Notes: generated by a model from the sequence alone, not told the origin. DNA of 64,000 bases from a bacterium endosymbiont of Pedicinus badii (GCF_002075085.1 NZ_LKAS01000002.1:183636-247635), one strand, 5' to 3'. Positions 47,834 through 58,361 are shown, counted from the first letter of the stretch. Numbers and translations are program-made.

Positions 47834-49750
47834 ATGGGAAAAATTATTGGAATTGATTTAGGAACAACAAATTCTTGTATTGCTATAGTAGAAGGGGGAA
47901 AACCGAAAGTTTTAGAAAATAGTGAAGGAGATAGAACCACACCTTCCATGGTTGCTTATACAAAAGAAAAAGAAATTCTAGTTGGACAACCTGCCAAAAG
48001 ACAATCTGTTACAAATCCTAAAAATACTCTATTTGCTATTAAAAGATTAATAGGAAGAAAATTTTTAGATCAAGAAGTACAAAAAGATGTCAATATTATG
48101 CCTTATAAAATAATAGCTTCTAAAAATGGAGATGCTTGGGTAAAAATAGACAATAAAAAAATAGCTCCTCCTCAAATATCTGCAGAAATTTTAAAAAAAA
48201 TGAAAAAAACAGCAGAAGATTATCTAGGATATTCTGTTAAAGAAGCTGTTATTACAGTTCCTGCATACTTCAATGATGCACAAAGACAAGCTACAAAAGA
48301 TGCAGGAAAAATAGCTGGACTTGATGTTAAAAGAATTATTAATGAACCTACTGCAGCAGCTTTAGCTTATGGATTAGATAAAAATAAAGGAAGTAGAACA
48401 GTAGCAGTATACGATTTGGGAGGAGGTACTTTTGATATTTCTATTATAGAAATAGACGAAGTAGATGGAGAAAAAACTTTTGAAGTACTTTCAACTAACG
48501 GAGATACACATTTAGGAGGAGAAGATTTTGACAGTAGACTTATAAATTATTTAGTTGAAGAGTTTAAAAAAGAACAAATGATTGATTTGAGAAATGATCC
48601 TTTAGCTATGCAAAGATTAAAAGAATGTGCAGAAAAATCAAAAATAGAGCTTTCTTCTTCTCATCAAACAGATGTAAATTTACCGTATATTACTGCAGAT
48701 TCTAGTGGTCCAAAACATATGAATATAAAAGTGACTAGAGCAAAATTAGAATCTTTAGTAGAAGATTTAGTCAACAGAACTCTTAATCCTGTTAAAATTG
48801 CTTTACAAGATTCAAAACTAAAAATTTCTGATATTAAAGATGTAATATTAGTAGGAGGGCAGACTAGAATGCCATTGGTACAAAAAAAAGTATCCGAATT
48901 TTTTGGTAAAGAAGCAAGAAAAGATGTTAATCCAGATGAAGCAGTAGCAATAGGAGCTGCAGTACAAGGAGGAGTATTATCTGGAGATGTAAAAGATGTT
49001 CTTCTTTTAGATGTAACTCCTTTATCATTAGGAATAGAAACTATGGGTGGAATTATGACTCCTTTAATTCCTAAAAATACCACTATACCTACAAAGCATA
49101 GTCAAATTTTTTCTACTGCAGAAGACAACCAATCTGCTGTTACCATACATGTTCTACAAGGAGAAAGAAAAAGATCTTCTGATAATAAATCTTTAGGACA
49201 ATTTAATTTAGATGGAATTGCTCCTGCAATGAGAGGTATACCGCAAATAGAAGTAACTTTTGATATTGATGCAGATGGAATTTTACACGTTTCTGCAAAA
49301 GATAAAAATAGTGGAAGAGAACAAAAAATTACAATTCAAGCGTCATCTGGTTTAAATGAACAAGAAATAAATAAAATGATTAGAGAAGCAGAAATGCATG
49401 CTCAAGCAGATAAAATTTTTGAAGAATTAGTAAAAATAAAAAATCAAGCAGATCATATTATACATAGCACAAGAAAAAAATTACAAGATTTGGGTAATAA
49501 AGTAGAACAAAATTTAAGAATTGAAATTGAGAATTGTATAAAAAATTTAGAAAATTCTGTTAAATCTGAAAATAAAAATGAAATAGAACAAAATATACAA
49601 AAATTAGTACAAGTTTCTAGTAAATTAATGGAAATTGATCAAGGAAAAGAAAATAGAGCGAATGCAGATAATAAAAAAAAAGATAATAAAGAAAATGTAG
49701 TAGATGCAGAATTTGAAGAAGTAAAAGAAAAAAATAAAAAAGATTTTTAA
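47834..49750 (+). CDS. dnaK: Molecular chaperone DnaK (Hsp70)
   Basis: DnaK has 638 residues, equal to E. coli. [74 protein letters not shown] and [11 protein letters not shown] define the ATPase; the linker [16 protein letters not shown] is unchanged; the substrate and lid domains follow. The C-terminal [15 protein letters not shown] keeps the DAEFEEV motif. It is regulated by the heat-shock promoter above. dnaJ follows by 28 bases; grpE is not in the window. Confidence 0.99.
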   Translation: MGKIIGIDLGTTNSCIAIVEGGKPKVLENSEGDRTTPSMVAYTKEKEILVGQPAKRQSVTNPKNTLFAIKRLIGRKFLDQEVQKDVNIMPYKIIASKNGDAWVKIDNKKIAPPQISAEILKKMKKTAEDYLGYSVKEAVITVPAYFNDAQRQATKDAGKIAGLDVKRIINEPTAAALAYGLDKNKGSRTVAVYDLGGGTFDISIIEIDEVDGEKTFEVLSTNGDTHLGGEDFDSRLINYLVEEFKKEQMIDLRNDPLAMQRLKECAEKSKIELSSSHQTDVNLPYITADSSGPKHMNIKVTRAKLESLVEDLVNRTLNPVKIALQDSKLKISDIKDVILVGGQTRMPLVQKKVSEFFGKEARKDVNPDEAVAIGAAVQGGVLSGDVKDVLLLDVTPLSLGIETMGGIMTPLIPKNTTIPTKHSQIFSTAEDNQSAVTIHVLQGERKRSSDNKSLGQFNLDGIAPAMRGIPQIEVTFDIDADGILHVSAKDKNSGREQKITIQASSGLNEQEINKMIREAEMHAQADKIFEELVKIKNQADHIIHSTRKKLQDLGNKVEQNLRIEIENCIKNLENSVKSENKNEIEQNIQKLVQVSSKLMEIDQGKENRANADNKKKDNKENVVDAEFEEVKEKNKKDF

Positions 49751-49778
49751 AATTTATCTGTGTTATAAAGGATAACAA

Positions 49779-50903
49779 ATGACAAAACCAGATTATTATA
49801 GCATTTTAGGAATTTCAAAAAATGCTGAAGAAAGAGAAATAAAAAGAGCTTATAAAAGGCTAGCAATAAAATTTCATCCTGATAGAAATCCTGGAAATAT
49901 ACATGCAGAATCTAAATTTAAAGAAATAAAAGAAGCTTATGAAATTTTAATAAATCCTCAAAAAAGAGCTGCATATGACCAATACGGTCATGCAGCTTTT
50001 GATCAGTCTCAACAAGATTTTTCTAGCTCTTCTGCAGAAGACTTTAGCGAAATATTTGGAGATGTTTTTGGAGATATTTTCGGAAGTAGTAAAAGAAAAA
50101 AAAGTAGAGGAAGAGATATAGTTTTCAGTATAGAAATTTCATTAGAAGAAGCGGTAAAAGGAACTAAAAAAAAAATTTCTGTTTCATCTAGAGAAAAATG
50201 CGATTCTTGCTATGGAACAGGAGCTTCAAGAGATACAAATTCTATTATGAATTGTTCTACTTGTCATGGTACTGGACAAATTCAAATGAGACAAGGTTTT
50301 TTTTCAGTCCAACAAACTTGTCCTTACTGTAGAGGAGAAGGAAAAATTATAAAAAATCCTTGTAGAAAATGCTATGGATACGGAAATATAAAAATTAATA
50401 AAGAAATTTCTATTAGAATTCCATCTGGAGTAGATAACGGAGATAAAATTAGAATACCAGGAAAAGGAGAAATTAGTTACGATAATTCTGAAAACGGTGA
50501 TTTGTATGTAAAAATTCATGTTAAAAAGCATCCAATATTTGCAAGAGAAGGAAATAATTTATACTGTGAAGTTCCAATCAATTTCTCTTTAGCAGCTTTA
50601 GGAGGAGAAATAGAAGTTCCTACTTTAAATGGAAGGCTAAAATTAAAAATTCCTTCAGAAACTCAAACAAATAGACTCTTTAGAATTAGAGGAAAAGGAG
50701 TTCGATCTGTACATGGAGGAAGAAAAGGAGATTTACTTTGTAGAGTAATTGTAGAAACTCCAGTACGATTAAGTGAAAAACAAAAGTATCTTTTAAAGGA
50801 ATTAAAAAAGAGTTTTTTATCACCTAGCGGACATAAAAATAGTCCAAAATCAAATAGTTTTTTTGATGGAGTAAAAAGATTTTTTGATGAATTGACTAGA
50901 TAA
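49779..50903 (+). CDS. dnaJ: Co-chaperone DnaJ (Hsp40)
   Basis: DnaJ stimulates the DnaK ATPase and delivers clients. The 374 residues compare with 376. The J domain has HPD (FHPDRNPGN, about residues 33-35). The G/F region is shorter and Ser-rich ([26 protein letters not shown]). Four zinc-binding repeats are complete: [32 protein letters not shown]. The C-terminal domain has [20 protein letters not shown]. It is a type I Hsp40 in an operon with dnaK. Confidence 0.98.
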   Translation: MTKPDYYSILGISKNAEEREIKRAYKRLAIKFHPDRNPGNIHAESKFKEIKEAYEILINPQKRAAYDQYGHAAFDQSQQDFSSSSAEDFSEIFGDVFGDIFGSSKRKKSRGRDIVFSIEISLEEAVKGTKKKISVSSREKCDSCYGTGASRDTNSIMNCSTCHGTGQIQMRQGFFSVQQTCPYCRGEGKIIKNPCRKCYGYGNIKINKEISIRIPSGVDNGDKIRIPGKGEISYDNSENGDLYVKIHVKKHPIFAREGNNLYCEVPINFSLAALGGEIEVPTLNGRLKLKIPSETQTNRLFRIRGKGVRSVHGGRKGDLLCRVIVETPVRLSEKQKYLLKELKKSFLSPSGHKNSPKSNSFFDGVKRFFDELTR

Positions 50904-50925
50904 AAAGTATCGGATAAAAATATAA

Positions 50926-52074
50926 ATGAAAAAATTTTTTAAAAAATTTTTATACCAAAAAAAAATAAACGAAGGTTTTTTTTTAATTGCTTTTGCAGTA
51001 CTAGCTATTTTTTTTGCAAATAGCAAATTAAAAAATACATACAGATTTATCAATGAATTTTCTTTTTTTATAAAAAATAACAGTACTTTTTTATTAAAAG
51101 ATTTTGTAAATGATTTTTTAATGTCGCTATTTTTCTTTCTTATAGGGATAGAAATTAAATACGAAATAAAAAATGGAAGTTTGAGAAAATTTAAACAAAC
51201 TTTATTACCAATTTTTTGTGCTTTAGGTGGTGTTCTATTTCCTTTTATGATGTACTATTTTTGTAATTTTTATAGTTCCTTTTTTTTAAAAGGATGCGCA
51301 ATACCAACAGCTACAGATATTGCTTTTGTTATAAGTATCCTATCTTTTTTAAAAAATGTACCCAATAGTTTAAGAATCTTTCTTCTTTCTATAGCTATTA
51401 TAGATGATATAATAGCAATTTTTATTATTGCTATTTTTTACGGAAAAGAATTTCAGTACATTTATTTCTTTCTATCAATTTTTTCAATATTTATGCTACT
51501 AGTATATAAAAAAAATCTTTTTTTGTACTTAATTTTTTCTATTGTACTTTGGATATTTATATTTTTTTCTGGTATTCATGCTACTATTGCAGGAGTACTA
51601 TCTGGAATACTTTTCTCAATTCCTGAAAAAAGAAAAATTATGAATTCCAGTTTTTTAAAGACCAAAAGAAAAATTGAAAAATTTTCTAAATTTTTTATTT
51701 TGCCGATATTCGCTTTTTGTAATTCAGGAATTGATTTGCAAAATTTTAAAATTACTACAATACATTCCACTGTATTCTTAGGAATTTTTTTAGGTTTATC
51801 TTTTGGAAAACCTATAGGAATAACTTTTTTTGCTTGGATATTTAAAAAAGCAAAAGTTGTTTCTTTTCCTAAAAATATTACAATAAAAGAAATTTTTTCT
51901 ATTTCTGTATTATGTGGAATAGGATTTACAATGTCTATATTTCTTACGAATCTATCTTTTTATGAAAAAGAAGAAATAGTGCATATATCTAAATTTGGAA
52001 TTTTCTTCAGTGGCATTTTTTCTTCTATATTCGGATATTGCATATTAAAAAGGATTTTTAACGAAAATAAATAA
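50926..52074 (+). CDS. nhaA: Na+/H+ antiporter NhaA
   Basis: NhaA exchanges two protons for one sodium at the inner membrane. The 382 residues compare with 388. The ion-binding Asp pair is present as Asp160-Asp161 in AIIDDIIAIF (E. coli Asp163-164), and Asp131 in TATDIAFV corresponds to Asp133. FFFLIGIEIKYEI, GIHATIAGVLSGILFSIP and LCGIGFTMSIFLTNLSF are recognisable. It lies 22 bases after dnaJ; in E. coli it is a few genes away. Its presence suggests a need for pH or sodium control. Confidence 0.96.
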   Translation: MKKFFKKFLYQKKINEGFFLIAFAVLAIFFANSKLKNTYRFINEFSFFIKNNSTFLLKDFVNDFLMSLFFFLIGIEIKYEIKNGSLRKFKQTLLPIFCALGGVLFPFMMYYFCNFYSSFFLKGCAIPTATDIAFVISILSFLKNVPNSLRIFLLSIAIIDDIIAIFIIAIFYGKEFQYIYFFLSIFSIFMLLVYKKNLFLYLIFSIVLWIFIFFSGIHATIAGVLSGILFSIPEKRKIMNSSFLKTKRKIEKFSKFFILPIFAFCNSGIDLQNFKITTIHSTVFLGIFLGLSFGKPIGITFFAWIFKKAKVVSFPKNITIKEIFSISVLCGIGFTMSIFLTNLSFYEKEEIVHISKFGIFFSGIFSSIFGYCILKRIFNENK

Positions 52075-52075
52075 A

Positions 52076-52345
52076 TTAATTTGAAAATTTCTTATTTATT
52101 TTTTTCATAATTCTAGATTTATATCTAGAAGATTTATTTTTATGTATAATTCTTTTTTTTGCTAATTTATCAAGAATTTTTTGTGTTTTTTTAAGAAAAT
52201 CTTGAGAAAGTTCTTTATTATTTTCTTTTATAGCTAGTAAAGTCTTTTTTATAAAGGTTTTCATCATAGATTTTCTACTAAAATTAAATATTCTTCTTTT
52301 TTTTGATTGAATAGATCTTTTTTTTGCAGATTTTTTAGTAGCCAA
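52076..52345 (-). CDS. rpsT: Small ribosomal subunit protein bS20
   Basis: S20 binds the bottom of the 30S body. I set the start at TTG 52345, giving MATKKSAKKRSIQSKKRR and 89 residues (E. coli 87, MANIKSAKKRAIQSEKAR), with GGAGA seven bases upstream. E. coli rpsT also starts with TTG. The longer ATG reading (52411) has no family support. SRKSMMKTFIKKTLLAI and KKRIIHKNKSSRYKSRIMKKINK are conserved. It is divergent from ribF as in E. coli and converges with nhaA, one base apart. Confidence 0.95.
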   Translation of the reverse strand: MATKKSAKKRSIQSKKRRIFNFSRKSMMKTFIKKTLLAIKENNKELSQDFLKKTQKILDKLAKKRIIHKNKSSRYKSRIMKKINKKFSN

Positions 52346-52350
52346 TTTTT

Positions 52351-52355
52351 TCTCC
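52351..52355 (-). promoter_or_regulatory. Shine-Dalgarno deciding the TTG start of rpsT
   Basis: GGAGA on the minus strand lies five bases before TTG 52345-52343. It selects the start that gives the correct length and the conserved MATKKSAKKR N-terminus. Confidence 0.65.
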
Positions 52356-52437
52356 AAAGTAAAATTGTTTTTTTTAAATTTCAATTCAAGTTTTATGCTA
52401 TTATAGCGCAAAAAAATTTTTTTTAATATTAATCTAT

Positions 52438-53370
52438 ATGGAATTTATTAGAGGAATACATAACGTAAAATTAAGACATAGAAATTGTGTCTTTACTGTA
52501 GGAAATTTTGATGGATTTCATTTAGGACATCAGTATTTAATTTCAAAATTGCATTGTATAAGAATCAAACAAAAAATTCCAATAGTAGTTATGATATTTG
52601 AACCACAACCTAAAGAATATTTATTAGGAAAATTAGCACCTGCTAGAATATCTTCTTTAAGAGATAAAGTAAACTATCTTTTTTCTTATGGAGTAGATGC
52701 AATTCTGTGCATTCCATTTAATAAATATTTTTCTAGTATTAGTGCAAAAGAATTTATATCAGAAATTTTAGTAAAAAAGTTAGGTATCAATTCTATAGGA
52801 GTAGGGAAAGATTTTCAATTTGGAAAAAACAGAGAAGGAAATATATCAATTTTAAAAAAAAAGTCTAAAGAAATAGGATTTAATGTGATTGATATATCAG
52901 AGTATTTTTTCAATAAGAAAAAAGTTAGTAGTACAATAATTAGAAATTATCTTTATCAAGACAGAATTTCTTTAGCTGAAAAGTTATTAGGTCATAAATA
53001 CTGCATATCAGGAAGAATAGTGCATGGTAGATACTTAGGAAAAATATTAGGATTTCCTACTGCTAATATATATTTAAAAAATTATAATTTTCCTATACAT
53101 GGAGTATATGCTGTACAAGCGTATGGAATAGAAAAAAATCCTATTTTTGGAATAGCAAATATAGGACTAAATCCTACTGTTTCTAAAACAAAAGGTAAAA
53201 AAAAAATGGAAGTTCATTTTCTTAATATAAATAAGAATTTATACGGATATTATGCTAGTATAGTAATAAAAAACAAAATTAGAAATGAAAAAAAATTTTC
53301 TTCTTTAAAAGAATTAAAAGAGCAAATTTCTAATGATTTGATACATGTTAAAAAGTATTTCAATATATAA
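52438..53370 (+). CDS. ribF: Bifunctional riboflavin kinase / FAD synthetase RibF
   Basis: RibF phosphorylates riboflavin to FMN and adenylates FMN to FAD. The 310 residues compare with 313. The N-terminal FAD synthetase has VGNFDGFHLGHQYLI (HxGH-type) and IGVGKDFQFGKNREGN; SSTIIRNYL follows. The C-terminal kinase has GRIVHGRYLGKILGFPTANIYL (PTAN metal site) and HGVYAVQAY. Both activities look intact. ileS follows by 9 bases, as in E. coli. With ribB, part of flavin metabolism is retained. Confidence 0.97.
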   Translation: MEFIRGIHNVKLRHRNCVFTVGNFDGFHLGHQYLISKLHCIRIKQKIPIVVMIFEPQPKEYLLGKLAPARISSLRDKVNYLFSYGVDAILCIPFNKYFSSISAKEFISEILVKKLGINSIGVGKDFQFGKNREGNISILKKKSKEIGFNVIDISEYFFNKKKVSSTIIRNYLYQDRISLAEKLLGHKYCISGRIVHGRYLGKILGFPTANIYLKNYNFPIHGVYAVQAYGIEKNPIFGIANIGLNPTVSKTKGKKKMEVHFLNINKNLYGYYASIVIKNKIRNEKKFSSLKELKEQISNDLIHVKKYFNI

Positions 53371-53379
53371 ACATAATTT

Positions 53380-56175
53380 ATGAAAAACTATAAAGATACT
53401 CTAAATTTGCCTTATACAAAATTTCCAATGAAAGCAAACCTGAAAGAAAAAGAAAAAATAATACTAAAAAAATGGAAAGATATTGATGTATATAAAAAAA
53501 TTAGAGATTCCAAATTAGGAAAAAAAAAATTTATACTGCATGACGGACCTCCTTACGCAAATGGAAGAATTCATATAGGACATGCAGTTAACAAGATACT
53601 AAAAGATTTTATAGTAAAATCTATTGGTTTTTGCGATCAAGATGCTCCATTTATTCCAGGATGGGATTGTCATGGACTTCCAATTGAATTGCAAGTTGAA
53701 AAATTTTTTAGTAAAAAAAAGAAGAATCTTGATAAAAAGGAATTTAGAAAATTTTGTAGAGAATTTGCTGAAAAACAAATTATAATTCAAAAAAAGGATT
53801 TTATAAGATTAGGAGTTATAGCAGATTGGAAAAATTTTTACTATACTTCTGATTTTAGAACTGAAGCAAATATCATTCGTACTTTAGTGCCGATCATAAA
53901 AAAGAAAAAATTGTATAAGGCAGTAAAACCTATATATTGGTGTTTTAAATGTCAGTCCTCTATATCAGAATCAGAATTAGAATATAAAGAAAAATATTCT
54001 AATTCTATGTATGTAAGTTTTTCTGTCGAAAAAAATAAAAAAGAAAAAAGTTTTTTTTCAGAATTTTCTAAAATATTTTTTGTAATTTGGACTACAAATC
54101 CTTGGACTATTCCATCTAATCAAGCAATTGCAATAAATCCAAATTTTGAGTACCAAGTTCTACAAATAGAAGATAATTTAGAAAAATACTATGTTTTTGA
54201 AAAATCTTTAGCGAAAATTTTTTTTACAAAAAAAATGAAAAAAAGATACAAAGTTTTAAAAAAATTTTTTGGTTTTGAAGCAAAAAAAATTTTTTTTAAA
54301 CATCCTTTTCTTAATAAAGCAATTCCTTTAGTATTTAGCAATTTTGTAAATAAAAAATTTGGTACAGGAATAGTTCATATAGCTCCAAGTCATGGATTAG
54401 AAGATTATTACATAGCTAAAAAATACAATCTTGCAATTCTGAATTCAATTGACAATTTTGGATTTTATGAAAAATCATTATTTAAAAATTTGAATAAGTA
54501 TTCTATATTTACAGTAGAAAAGAAAATGATTGATCTTCTAAAAAATAATCTTTTTTTTCAAGAAAAAATTATTCATAGTTATCCAAATTGTTGGAGACAT
54601 AGTCTTCCTGTAGTATTTCGTTCTACTTCACAATGGTTTATAGATATAGAGAAAAAAAAGATTCGTGAAAGTATTATAAAAAATATTGAGAAAGTTAATT
54701 GGATTCCTAAAGAAAACATACAAAAAATAAAAAAACTAGTAAAAACTAGACCAGATTGGTGTATATCTAGACAAAGATCTTGGGGAGTTCCAATTACTAT
54801 TTTTACTAGTAAAAAAGATAATTCTTTTCATCCAAAAACTATTGAAATAATTAAAAAAATTGCTAAAAAAATAGAAATATTTGGAGTTCAGTATTGGTGG
54901 GATTTAGATAAAAGAAAAATTTTAAAATCTGATTACAAAGAATATGAAAAGAATGAAGATATTTTAGATGTTTGGTTCGAATCAGGATCAACTTATTCTA
55001 GTGTTTTAAATAATAGAAAAGAAATAAAGAAAAATTTTTCTGATCTTTGTTTAGAAGGGTCAGATCAACACAGAGGATGGTTTATGTCTTCTATAATACT
55101 TTCTACCTTAGAAAATAACAAACCACCTTATAAAAAAGTTATTACACATGGATTTGTAGTAGATCAGAAAGGAAAAAAGATGTCTAAATCTTTAGGGAAT
55201 GTCGTTGATCCAAAAGAACTAGTAGATCGTTTTGGTGCAGACATAGTTAGATTATGGATCGCATCTATAGATTATACTAAAGAAATAATTTTTTCTGAAA
55301 AAACAATAAAAAATACAATAGATATCTATAGAAAAATTAGAAATACTATAAGATTTTTGTTAGCTAATTTGCATAATTTTTCATTTAGTAAAAATATACG
55401 AAATATAGAAAACATGCTTTTAATAGATAAGTGGATAATATACCAATGTAATATTTTAAAAAAAGAAGTTATTTTTTGCTATAAAAATTATCATTTTAAT
55501 CTAATAGTTCAAAAAATTTTTAATTTTTGTTCGTTTTATTTAGGATCTTTGTATTTTGATATAATTAAAGATAGAAAGTATACAAATAGAAAAGAAAGTT
55601 TAGCGTACAAAAGCTGTCAAATTGCTTTATATCATATTTTAGAAATTCTAACAAAACTTATCGCTCCAATTATTTCCTTTACTGCAGAAGAAATATGGGA
55701 ATTTGTTCCAAAGAAAAACAAAAAAATTTCTATTTTTCAAGAATCTTGGGTTCATGAAAATATTAATGTACAAAAAATTGATAAAAAACTTTGGCATTAT
55801 TTAATTTTCATTAAAAAGATAGTACATAAAGAATTTGAGGTATTAAGAAAAAATAGAGTATTTAAGAATATTTTAGATACTAAAATCACAATTTCTATAC
55901 CTTCTTTAATTTTTGCAAAAATTAAAGATTTAAAAGAAGAACTAAAATTTTTTTTTCTATGCTCTAATATTGATATTAAAGAAACTATTTCGAAAAGAAA
56001 AAATATACAAGAAAAAGATATTATAGTTACTTTTAAAAAAGCAAAAGGAAGAAAGTGCAATCGTTGTTGGCACTATTTTATTTCTTCTGAAACGATTGTA
56101 AAAAATATTTCAGAAATTTGCGAAAGATGTATTAAGAATGTTTATGAAGAAGGAGAAATTAGAAAATTTTTTTAG
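53380..56175 (+). CDS. ileS: Isoleucyl-tRNA synthetase
   Basis: A class I synthetase with editing. The 931 residues compare with 938. HIGH at 65-68 (NGRIHIGHAVNK), editing domain with IWTTNPWTIPSNQAIA and GTGIVHIAPSHGLEDYY (editing Asp replaced in the usual HGxxD: here HGLEDY keeps the Asp), WFESGSTYSSV, and KMSKS at 600-604 (KKMSKSLGNVVDP). The C-terminal zinc finger is present (KCNRCWHYF and ICERC). It charges tRNA-Ile2 and tRNA-Ile1, which carry the very frequent Ile codons here. It overlaps lspA. Confidence 0.98.
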   Translation: MKNYKDTLNLPYTKFPMKANLKEKEKIILKKWKDIDVYKKIRDSKLGKKKFILHDGPPYANGRIHIGHAVNKILKDFIVKSIGFCDQDAPFIPGWDCHGLPIELQVEKFFSKKKKNLDKKEFRKFCREFAEKQIIIQKKDFIRLGVIADWKNFYYTSDFRTEANIIRTLVPIIKKKKLYKAVKPIYWCFKCQSSISESELEYKEKYSNSMYVSFSVEKNKKEKSFFSEFSKIFFVIWTTNPWTIPSNQAIAINPNFEYQVLQIEDNLEKYYVFEKSLAKIFFTKKMKKRYKVLKKFFGFEAKKIFFKHPFLNKAIPLVFSNFVNKKFGTGIVHIAPSHGLEDYYIAKKYNLAILNSIDNFGFYEKSLFKNLNKYSIFTVEKKMIDLLKNNLFFQEKIIHSYPNCWRHSLPVVFRSTSQWFIDIEKKKIRESIIKNIEKVNWIPKENIQKIKKLVKTRPDWCISRQRSWGVPITIFTSKKDNSFHPKTIEIIKKIAKKIEIFGVQYWWDLDKRKILKSDYKEYEKNEDILDVWFESGSTYSSVLNNRKEIKKNFSDLCLEGSDQHRGWFMSSIILSTLENNKPPYKKVITHGFVVDQKGKKMSKSLGNVVDPKELVDRFGADIVRLWIASIDYTKEIIFSEKTIKNTIDIYRKIRNTIRFLLANLHNFSFSKNIRNIENMLLIDKWIIYQCNILKKEVIFCYKNYHFNLIVQKIFNFCSFYLGSLYFDIIKDRKYTNRKESLAYKSCQIALYHILEILTKLIAPIISFTAEEIWEFVPKKNKKISIFQESWVHENINVQKIDKKLWHYLIFIKKIVHKEFEVLRKNRVFKNILDTKITISIPSLIFAKIKDLKEELKFFFLCSNIDIKETISKRKNIQEKDIIVTFKKAKGRKCNRCWHYFISSETIVKNISEICERCIKNVYEEGEIRKFF

Positions 56176-56653
56176 AAAGAATTTAAAAAATAAAAAAATT
56201 TTTTTTATTATCATAATTTTTCTGCTAGACATTAGTAGTAAATTTTTGATAAATGTGTTTTTTCAGAATGTTATTTGTTTAAGGATTTTTTCGTTTCTAA
56301 ATATTGTTTTAGTACATAATGAAGGAATAGCATTTGGTCTACTATCCAATTTACCAAAATGGAAAATTTTTTTCATTTGTGGAATAAATTTCTTTTTTTT
56401 ATTTATCATACTAGTTAATACTAATATTGAAAAAAAAAATAGTGTTTTTAAAATAGTAAATTTAGAATATGAATTAATTTTTGGAGGAGCAATTGGAAAT
56501 TTTTTTGAAAGAATTTTTTTTAAGAAAGTAACGGATTTTATTGATTTTCATATTAATGAATACCATTTTCCTACATTCAATTTAGCAGATACTTTTATAT
56601 TTATAGGAATTTTCATAATACTTTATAAAAATTTTTTGCAAAAAAAACTATGA
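56138..56653 (+). CDS. lspA: Lipoprotein signal peptidase LspA
   Basis: LspA removes signal peptides from prolipoproteins after lipidation. The 171 residues compare with 164. Four membrane helices; conserved motifs include LLDISSKFLI (first Asp), LVHNEGIAFGLL (NxGxAF), IFGGAIGNFFERI (GGxxGNxxDR with Asp replaced by Glu) and the catalytic Asp residues in VTDFIDF and FNLADTFIFIG. It starts inside ileS (38-base overlap; ATG 56144 also possible) and overlaps ispH by four bases. DolP in this window is a probable substrate. Confidence 0.94.
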   Translation: MFMKKEKLENFFRKNLKNKKIFFIIIIFLLDISSKFLINVFFQNVICLRIFSFLNIVLVHNEGIAFGLLSNLPKWKIFFICGINFFFLFIILVNTNIEKKNSVFKIVNLEYELIFGGAIGNFFERIFFKKVTDFIDFHINEYHFPTFNLADTFIFIGIFIILYKNFLQKKL

Positions 56654-57600
56654 AAAGAAAAATTTTTTTATTAAATCCTAGAGGATTTTGTGCAGGAGTA
56701 AAAAGAGCAATCTATATATTAGAAAATCTAGTAAAAATTTATAAAAATAGAATATATGTTTATCAAGAAATTGTGCATAACAAATACTTAATTGATAAAT
56801 TTAAAAAATTAGGAGTAATATTTGAAAATAATATAAATAAAATTCCTGAAAATTCTATACTAGTATTTCCAGCACATGGAGTTTCTAAAAAAATAGAAGA
56901 CATTGCAAAAAAAAAAAATTTTTTAGTTTTTGATGCTACTTGTCCTTTAGTAAAAAAAGTCCATTTTGGTATAAGAAAAGCAAATTTAGAAAAAAGAAAA
57001 ATTATCATTATAGGAAATGAAAATCATGCAGAAATTCAAGGTTCTATAGGACAATATGATAAAAAAGAAAATATATACATAATTAGTAAATCTAAACAAG
57101 TTAAAAATATAGATATTAGTCCTATTGAAAAATTATCTTTTTTTACTCAAACAACTTTATCTTTTGAAAAAACAAAAAAAATTGTAGAAAAATTAAAAAA
57201 AAAATTTCCTAACTTATCAGGACAAAAAAAAGATGATATTTGTTATGCTACATATAATAGACAAATGGCTATAAAAAGTATATTTTCTAAATTAGATTTA
57301 CTGATAGTAGTAGGATCTAAAAACTCTTCTAATGCGAACAAATTGGTAGAATCTTTTAAAATTCTTTCTAAAAAAAAATCTTTTCTAGTAGAAAATTTTT
57401 CTGAAATTAAAAAAGAATGGTTTATTAAAAAAGTAAATAATATAGGAATTACTTCTGGAGCTTCTACTCCAGAAAATTTAGTGCAAAAAGTTGTTTCTTA
57501 TTTAAAAGGATGGAATATAAAAGTTTTTGAAGAACAAAAAACAAATACTAAAGAATTACAAAAATTTAGAATTTCAAAAAAATTTTTTAAAAAAGAATGA
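56650..57600 (+). CDS. ispH: 4-hydroxy-3-methylbut-2-enyl diphosphate reductase IspH
   Basis: IspH performs the last step of the MEP isoprenoid pathway, making IPP and DMAPP with a 4Fe-4S cluster. The 316 residues equal E. coli. The three cluster Cys are in RGFCAGVKRAI (Cys14), FDATCPLVKKVH and DDICYATYNRQ. AHGVSKKI (His-Gly) and the catalytic-region TQTTLSF are intact. It shares 4-base ATGA overlaps with lspA before it and dapB after it. fkpB, between lspA and ispH in E. coli, is missing. Confidence 0.97.
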   Translation: MKRKIFLLNPRGFCAGVKRAIYILENLVKIYKNRIYVYQEIVHNKYLIDKFKKLGVIFENNINKIPENSILVFPAHGVSKKIEDIAKKKNFLVFDATCPLVKKVHFGIRKANLEKRKIIIIGNENHAEIQGSIGQYDKKENIYIISKSKQVKNIDISPIEKLSFFTQTTLSFEKTKKIVEKLKKKFPNLSGQKKDDICYATYNRQMAIKSIFSKLDLLIVVGSKNSSNANKLVESFKILSKKKSFLVENFSEIKKEWFIKKVNNIGITSGASTPENLVQKVVSYLKGWNIKVFEEQKTNTKELQKFRISKKFFKKE

Positions 57601-58361
57601 AAAATACAAAAATTCAAATTGCTCTTTCTGGATATCCAGGAAGAATGGCAACATTTTTATTAGATAATTTAGTAAAAACCACTACTGTGAAAGTAGTAGG
57701 TATTTTTATTAAAGATGATAGTAAAATAGATATTTATGAAAAAAATATTGAAAAAAAAATAAAGAATAGTTTTTTTGTATCATCTAAAAAATTTTTTTAT
57801 AAAAAATACAAAAAATTTGATGTATTAATCGATTTTACTGAACCAAAATCTAGTATTGATTATATTAGTCTTTGTAGTCAATATAATAAAAAAATTATAG
57901 TTGGTACTACAGGATTTAGTAAAAAACAAAAGATCTTTATTGAAGAAATTTCTAGTAATTGTTTAATTTTATTATGTCCAAATTTTAGTATAGGAATTTT
58001 TGTAATAAAAAAAATAATGAAGTATTTTAAAATATACAAAAAAGAACTAAAAAGCATAAAGATCATTGAAAAACATAGTAAAAATAAAAAAGATTCTCCA
58101 TCTGGTACAGCAATTTTTTTAAAAAAAAATATTTGTAAGAAATTTGGTATTTCTGAAAGAAAAATTAGTATTTCATCTTTTAGAGATCATTTGCAATCAA
58201 GCAGACATATTATAATAATTTCTACAAAATTTGAAAAAATTTGTATTTATCATAAATCTAAATCAAATTCTGCTTTTTTAAAAGGAATAAAAAGTGCTAT
58301 AATTTGGATACAAAAAAATAAGAAATTTGGTATTTTTAACTCTTTTGAGTTTTTGGAATGA
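57597..58361 (+). CDS. dapB: 4-hydroxy-tetrahydrodipicolinate reductase DapB
   Basis: DapB reduces hydroxytetrahydrodipicolinate toward meso-DAP and lysine. The 254 residues compare with 273. NAD-binding GYPGRM, VLIDFTEPKSSIDYI, IVGTTGFSKKQK, PNFSIGI and the active-site block IEKHSKNKKDSPSGTAIFL. In E. coli the active site reads EAHHRHKVDAPSGTA; here the first His (H159) and the Lys (K163) are kept, but the second His (H160) is Ser. DAP is needed for the cell wall, so activity is expected. It has ATGA overlaps with ispH and folA, junctions created by loss of rihC and carAB. Confidence 0.94.
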   Translation: MKNTKIQIALSGYPGRMATFLLDNLVKTTTVKVVGIFIKDDSKIDIYEKNIEKKIKNSFFVSSKKFFYKKYKKFDVLIDFTEPKSSIDYISLCSQYNKKIIVGTTGFSKKQKIFIEEISSNCLILLCPNFSIGIFVIKKIMKYFKIYKKELKSIKIIEKHSKNKKDSPSGTAIFLKKNICKKFGISERKISISSFRDHLQSSRHIIIISTKFEKICIYHKSKSNSAFLKGIKSAIIWIQKNKKFGIFNSFEFLE

